Shown here in pieces: positions 8,701 to 9,069 of a stretch of DNA of 9,069 nt. Location of the stretch: contig DWYO01000189.1 of the NCBI GenBank assembly GCA_019118725.1, positions 1 to 9,069 on the forward strand, read 5' to 3'. The notes beneath the pieces are model-generated. The model made no database searches and was not told where the DNA came from. It saw only the letters and a program-made list of their open reading frames with translations. This stretch comes from Candidatus Parabacteroides intestinavium. Lineage in GTDB: Bacteria; Bacteroidota; Bacteroidia; Bacteroidales; Tannerellaceae. Numbering within the stretch: the first letter of the stretch is position 1; each line of letters opens with the position of its first letter. The translations under genes and the position numbers were made by a program.

Positions 8701-8936
8701 CACCGCTCCGTGCTTATCTGAAAGCCTGGAATGCCAAAATTACACCTATATCGCTGACGGTTATTTCAACTATCTTAGGATTTATTCCATTTATGATCGG
8801 TGAGGATAAGGAAGCCTTCTGGTTTCCGCTGGCTGCCGGTACCATTGGCGGATTGGTCATGTCTATCATCGGTATCTTTATCTATCTGCCTATTTTTACC
8901 GTACCGAAAAAGAGTACAAAGCAGACAGATAATTAA
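5730..8936 (+). CDS. RND efflux permease 2 (divergent RND inner-membrane transporter)
   Basis: This is a second, clearly different RND permease of 1068 residues. I chose the ATG at 5730, which yields MSSKRKISSF before TM1; the upstream TTG at 5688 would add 14 residues with no family support. The gene overlaps the channel gene by 11 bases, suggesting coupled translation. Membrane segments appear at about 10-30 (TM1), 342-500 (TM2-TM6), 523-541 (TM7) and 905-1060 (TM8-TM12), with two large periplasmic loops between. TM4 reads SLVIDNTIVM, so Asp406 takes the AcrB Asp407 position and Asn407 replaces the second Asp. In TM10 the AcrB Lys940 position is Asn971. Lys1003 stands where AcrB has Arg971, and Thr1010 matches Thr978. 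The cytoplasmic link between TM4 and TM5 is 13 residues shorter than in permease 1. It may form a mixed complex with permease 1 or work as an alternative pump; its substrate is unknown. Confidence 0.92.
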   Translation: MSSKRKISSFTVIVAFLCVALAGIAFIPLLPIKLSPSRTLPKLSVRFDMPGNSARVIEMEVTSRLESMLARIKGVKEITSTSGNGWGQINVELDKHTNVDAARFEASTIVRQTWPDLPDGVSYPVLQMSRPDDKSARPFLSYTLNAAATPIFIQRFAENQIKPRLSTIQGIYRIQVSGATPMEWRLEYDNNQLTELGITVADIQTAISTYYNKEFLGIADISPNDPDRKWMRLALIPEVSEQGFDPQKISIKGKDGKLIRLDQILKVTRQEEEPQSYYRINGLNSIYLSIWAEETANQLQVAKKVKEEIQHIEEILPAGYEIHTSYDATEYIQEELDKIYVRTGLTILILLVFVLLITWNVRYLFLIVISLSINLCIAVIFYYLLGLEMQLYSLAGITISLSLVIDNTIVMTDHIRRRHNLEAFLSILAATLTTIGALVIIFFLDENIRLNLQDFAAVVIINLAVSLAIALFLVPALIDKMGLGHAKIVEKKSFWGFLRYIPVYFTRYYKAQIRFLCNWKKLSCVVLVLAFGLPVFMLPDKIELDDKKEYSHTDSVFVEKYNAFVKEDVWKEKIKPVIDKSLGGTLRLFVEKVYEGSYFTRNDETVLNITASMPNGTTLEQMNTLINRMEAFLSTHKEIRQFQTNIYNARQAGIDVYFTREAERSGFPYTLKSQVISKALELGGGSWGVWGLMDQGFSNDVREGAGSYRIEMFGYNYDELYEWAEKLRAELLTNRRIKDVLINSEFSWWKDDYQEFYFNLNKARMAQENIRPMELFASVSPVFGKDIYAGNILVENETENLKLSSRQSHEYDIWNMQYIPQRVGDKYYKLSELATVEKGQMPQQIAKENQQYKLCLQYEYIGSSNRGNKIQKETVKEFQKLLPMGYTAEVDRSFWSWDDSDNSQYLLLLLIIVIIFFTTSILFNSLKQPLAIIFVIPISYIGVFLTFYWFKLNFDQGGFASFVLLCGITVNASIYILNEYNQIRQRFPCMTPLRAYLKAWNAKITPISLTVISTILGFIPFMIGEDKEAFWFPLAAGTIGGLVMSIIGIFIYLPIFTVPKKSTKQTDN

Positions 8937-8944
8937 ACGGGGAC

Positions 8945-9063
8945 GGTGTGTCATAATTGCAAACTGCTGCGTTATTTTCGGAATTCGGGCTAAGTCATTT
9001 ACTCCAGTAAACTCCTGTCGCCCTCATCCTCAATGCCTTGCATTTTGCTAATTCTGACACACC
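8945..9063. repeat. 119-bp imperfect palindrome with near-identical inverted ends; possible dispersed element or 3' hairpin
   Basis: The left end GGTGTGTCATAATTGCAAA (8945-8963) is the reverse complement of the right end TTTGCTAATTCTGACACACC (9044-9063), apart from one mismatch and one bulged base, giving 18 pairs. The symmetry continues inward: GGGC at 8987-8990 faces GCCC at 9020-9023, and TTTACT at 8998-9003 faces AGTAAA at 9006-9011, all centred at about 9004. The sequence between these blocks pairs poorly. It begins eight bases after the permease 2 stop, so in the transcript it could fold as a long 3' stem. No T-run follows either end, so it is not a standard intrinsic terminator. I see no clear target-site duplication. 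Its defined ends suggest a small non-coding mobile or REP-like intergenic repeat, but its copy number cannot be seen here. Confidence 0.7.
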
Positions 9064-9069
9064 TTAATG

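Noticed and set aside
8800..9051. Plus-strand open frame of 83 codons running from permease 2 into the terminal palindrome
   Set aside because: Its first half is an out-of-frame reading of the conserved permease C-terminus and its second half is the palindromic repeat; no protein family features are present.
9044..9069. Right arm of the terminal palindrome as an intrinsic terminator for the cluster
   Set aside because: The stem is long but no run of T follows it in either direction, so the standard terminator pattern is missing. Kept as a repeat.

Overview
The window carries one co-directional (+ strand) cluster for a tripartite RND-type efflux pump. The order is periplasmic adaptor lipoprotein (5'-truncated by the window edge), RND permease 1, TolC-family outer-membrane channel, RND permease 2. 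The organism looks like a member of the Bacteroidota, probably a gut Bacteroides or Parabacteroides relative. The reasons are the protein style, start codons preceded by A-rich sequence instead of Shine-Dalgarno motifs, and base composition near half G+C. This placement is inferred from reading alone, not from a search.

Layout: the adaptor (1-1050, start outside the window) is followed after one base by permease 1 (1052-4153). A 96-base gap (4154-4249) with an A-rich leader and a small inverted repeat leads to the outer-membrane channel (4250-5740). The start of permease 2 (5730-8936) overlaps the end of the channel gene by 11 bases. Eight bases after the last stop codon lies a 119-base imperfect palindrome with near-identical inverted ends (8945-9063). 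It resembles a dispersed intergenic element or a large 3' hairpin, and only six bases of window remain beyond it.

How the parts work together: the adaptor, anchored in the inner membrane by its lipid, would bridge a proton-driven RND trimer to the TolC-like duct so that substrate leaves the cell directly. The unusual aspect is two dissimilar RND permeases served by one adaptor and one channel. They could form a mixed trimer, as MdtB and MdtC do, or alternate pumps with different substrates. Both keep a single Asp in the TM4 proton-relay position and both lack the TM10 Lys of AcrB. Substrates cannot be read from the sequence.

No RNA genes, CRISPR arrays, transposase genes or phage genes are visible. 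Apart from the two-permease arrangement, the relay residues and the terminal palindrome, this is an ordinary efflux locus, and I do not see a new defence or mobile system in it.
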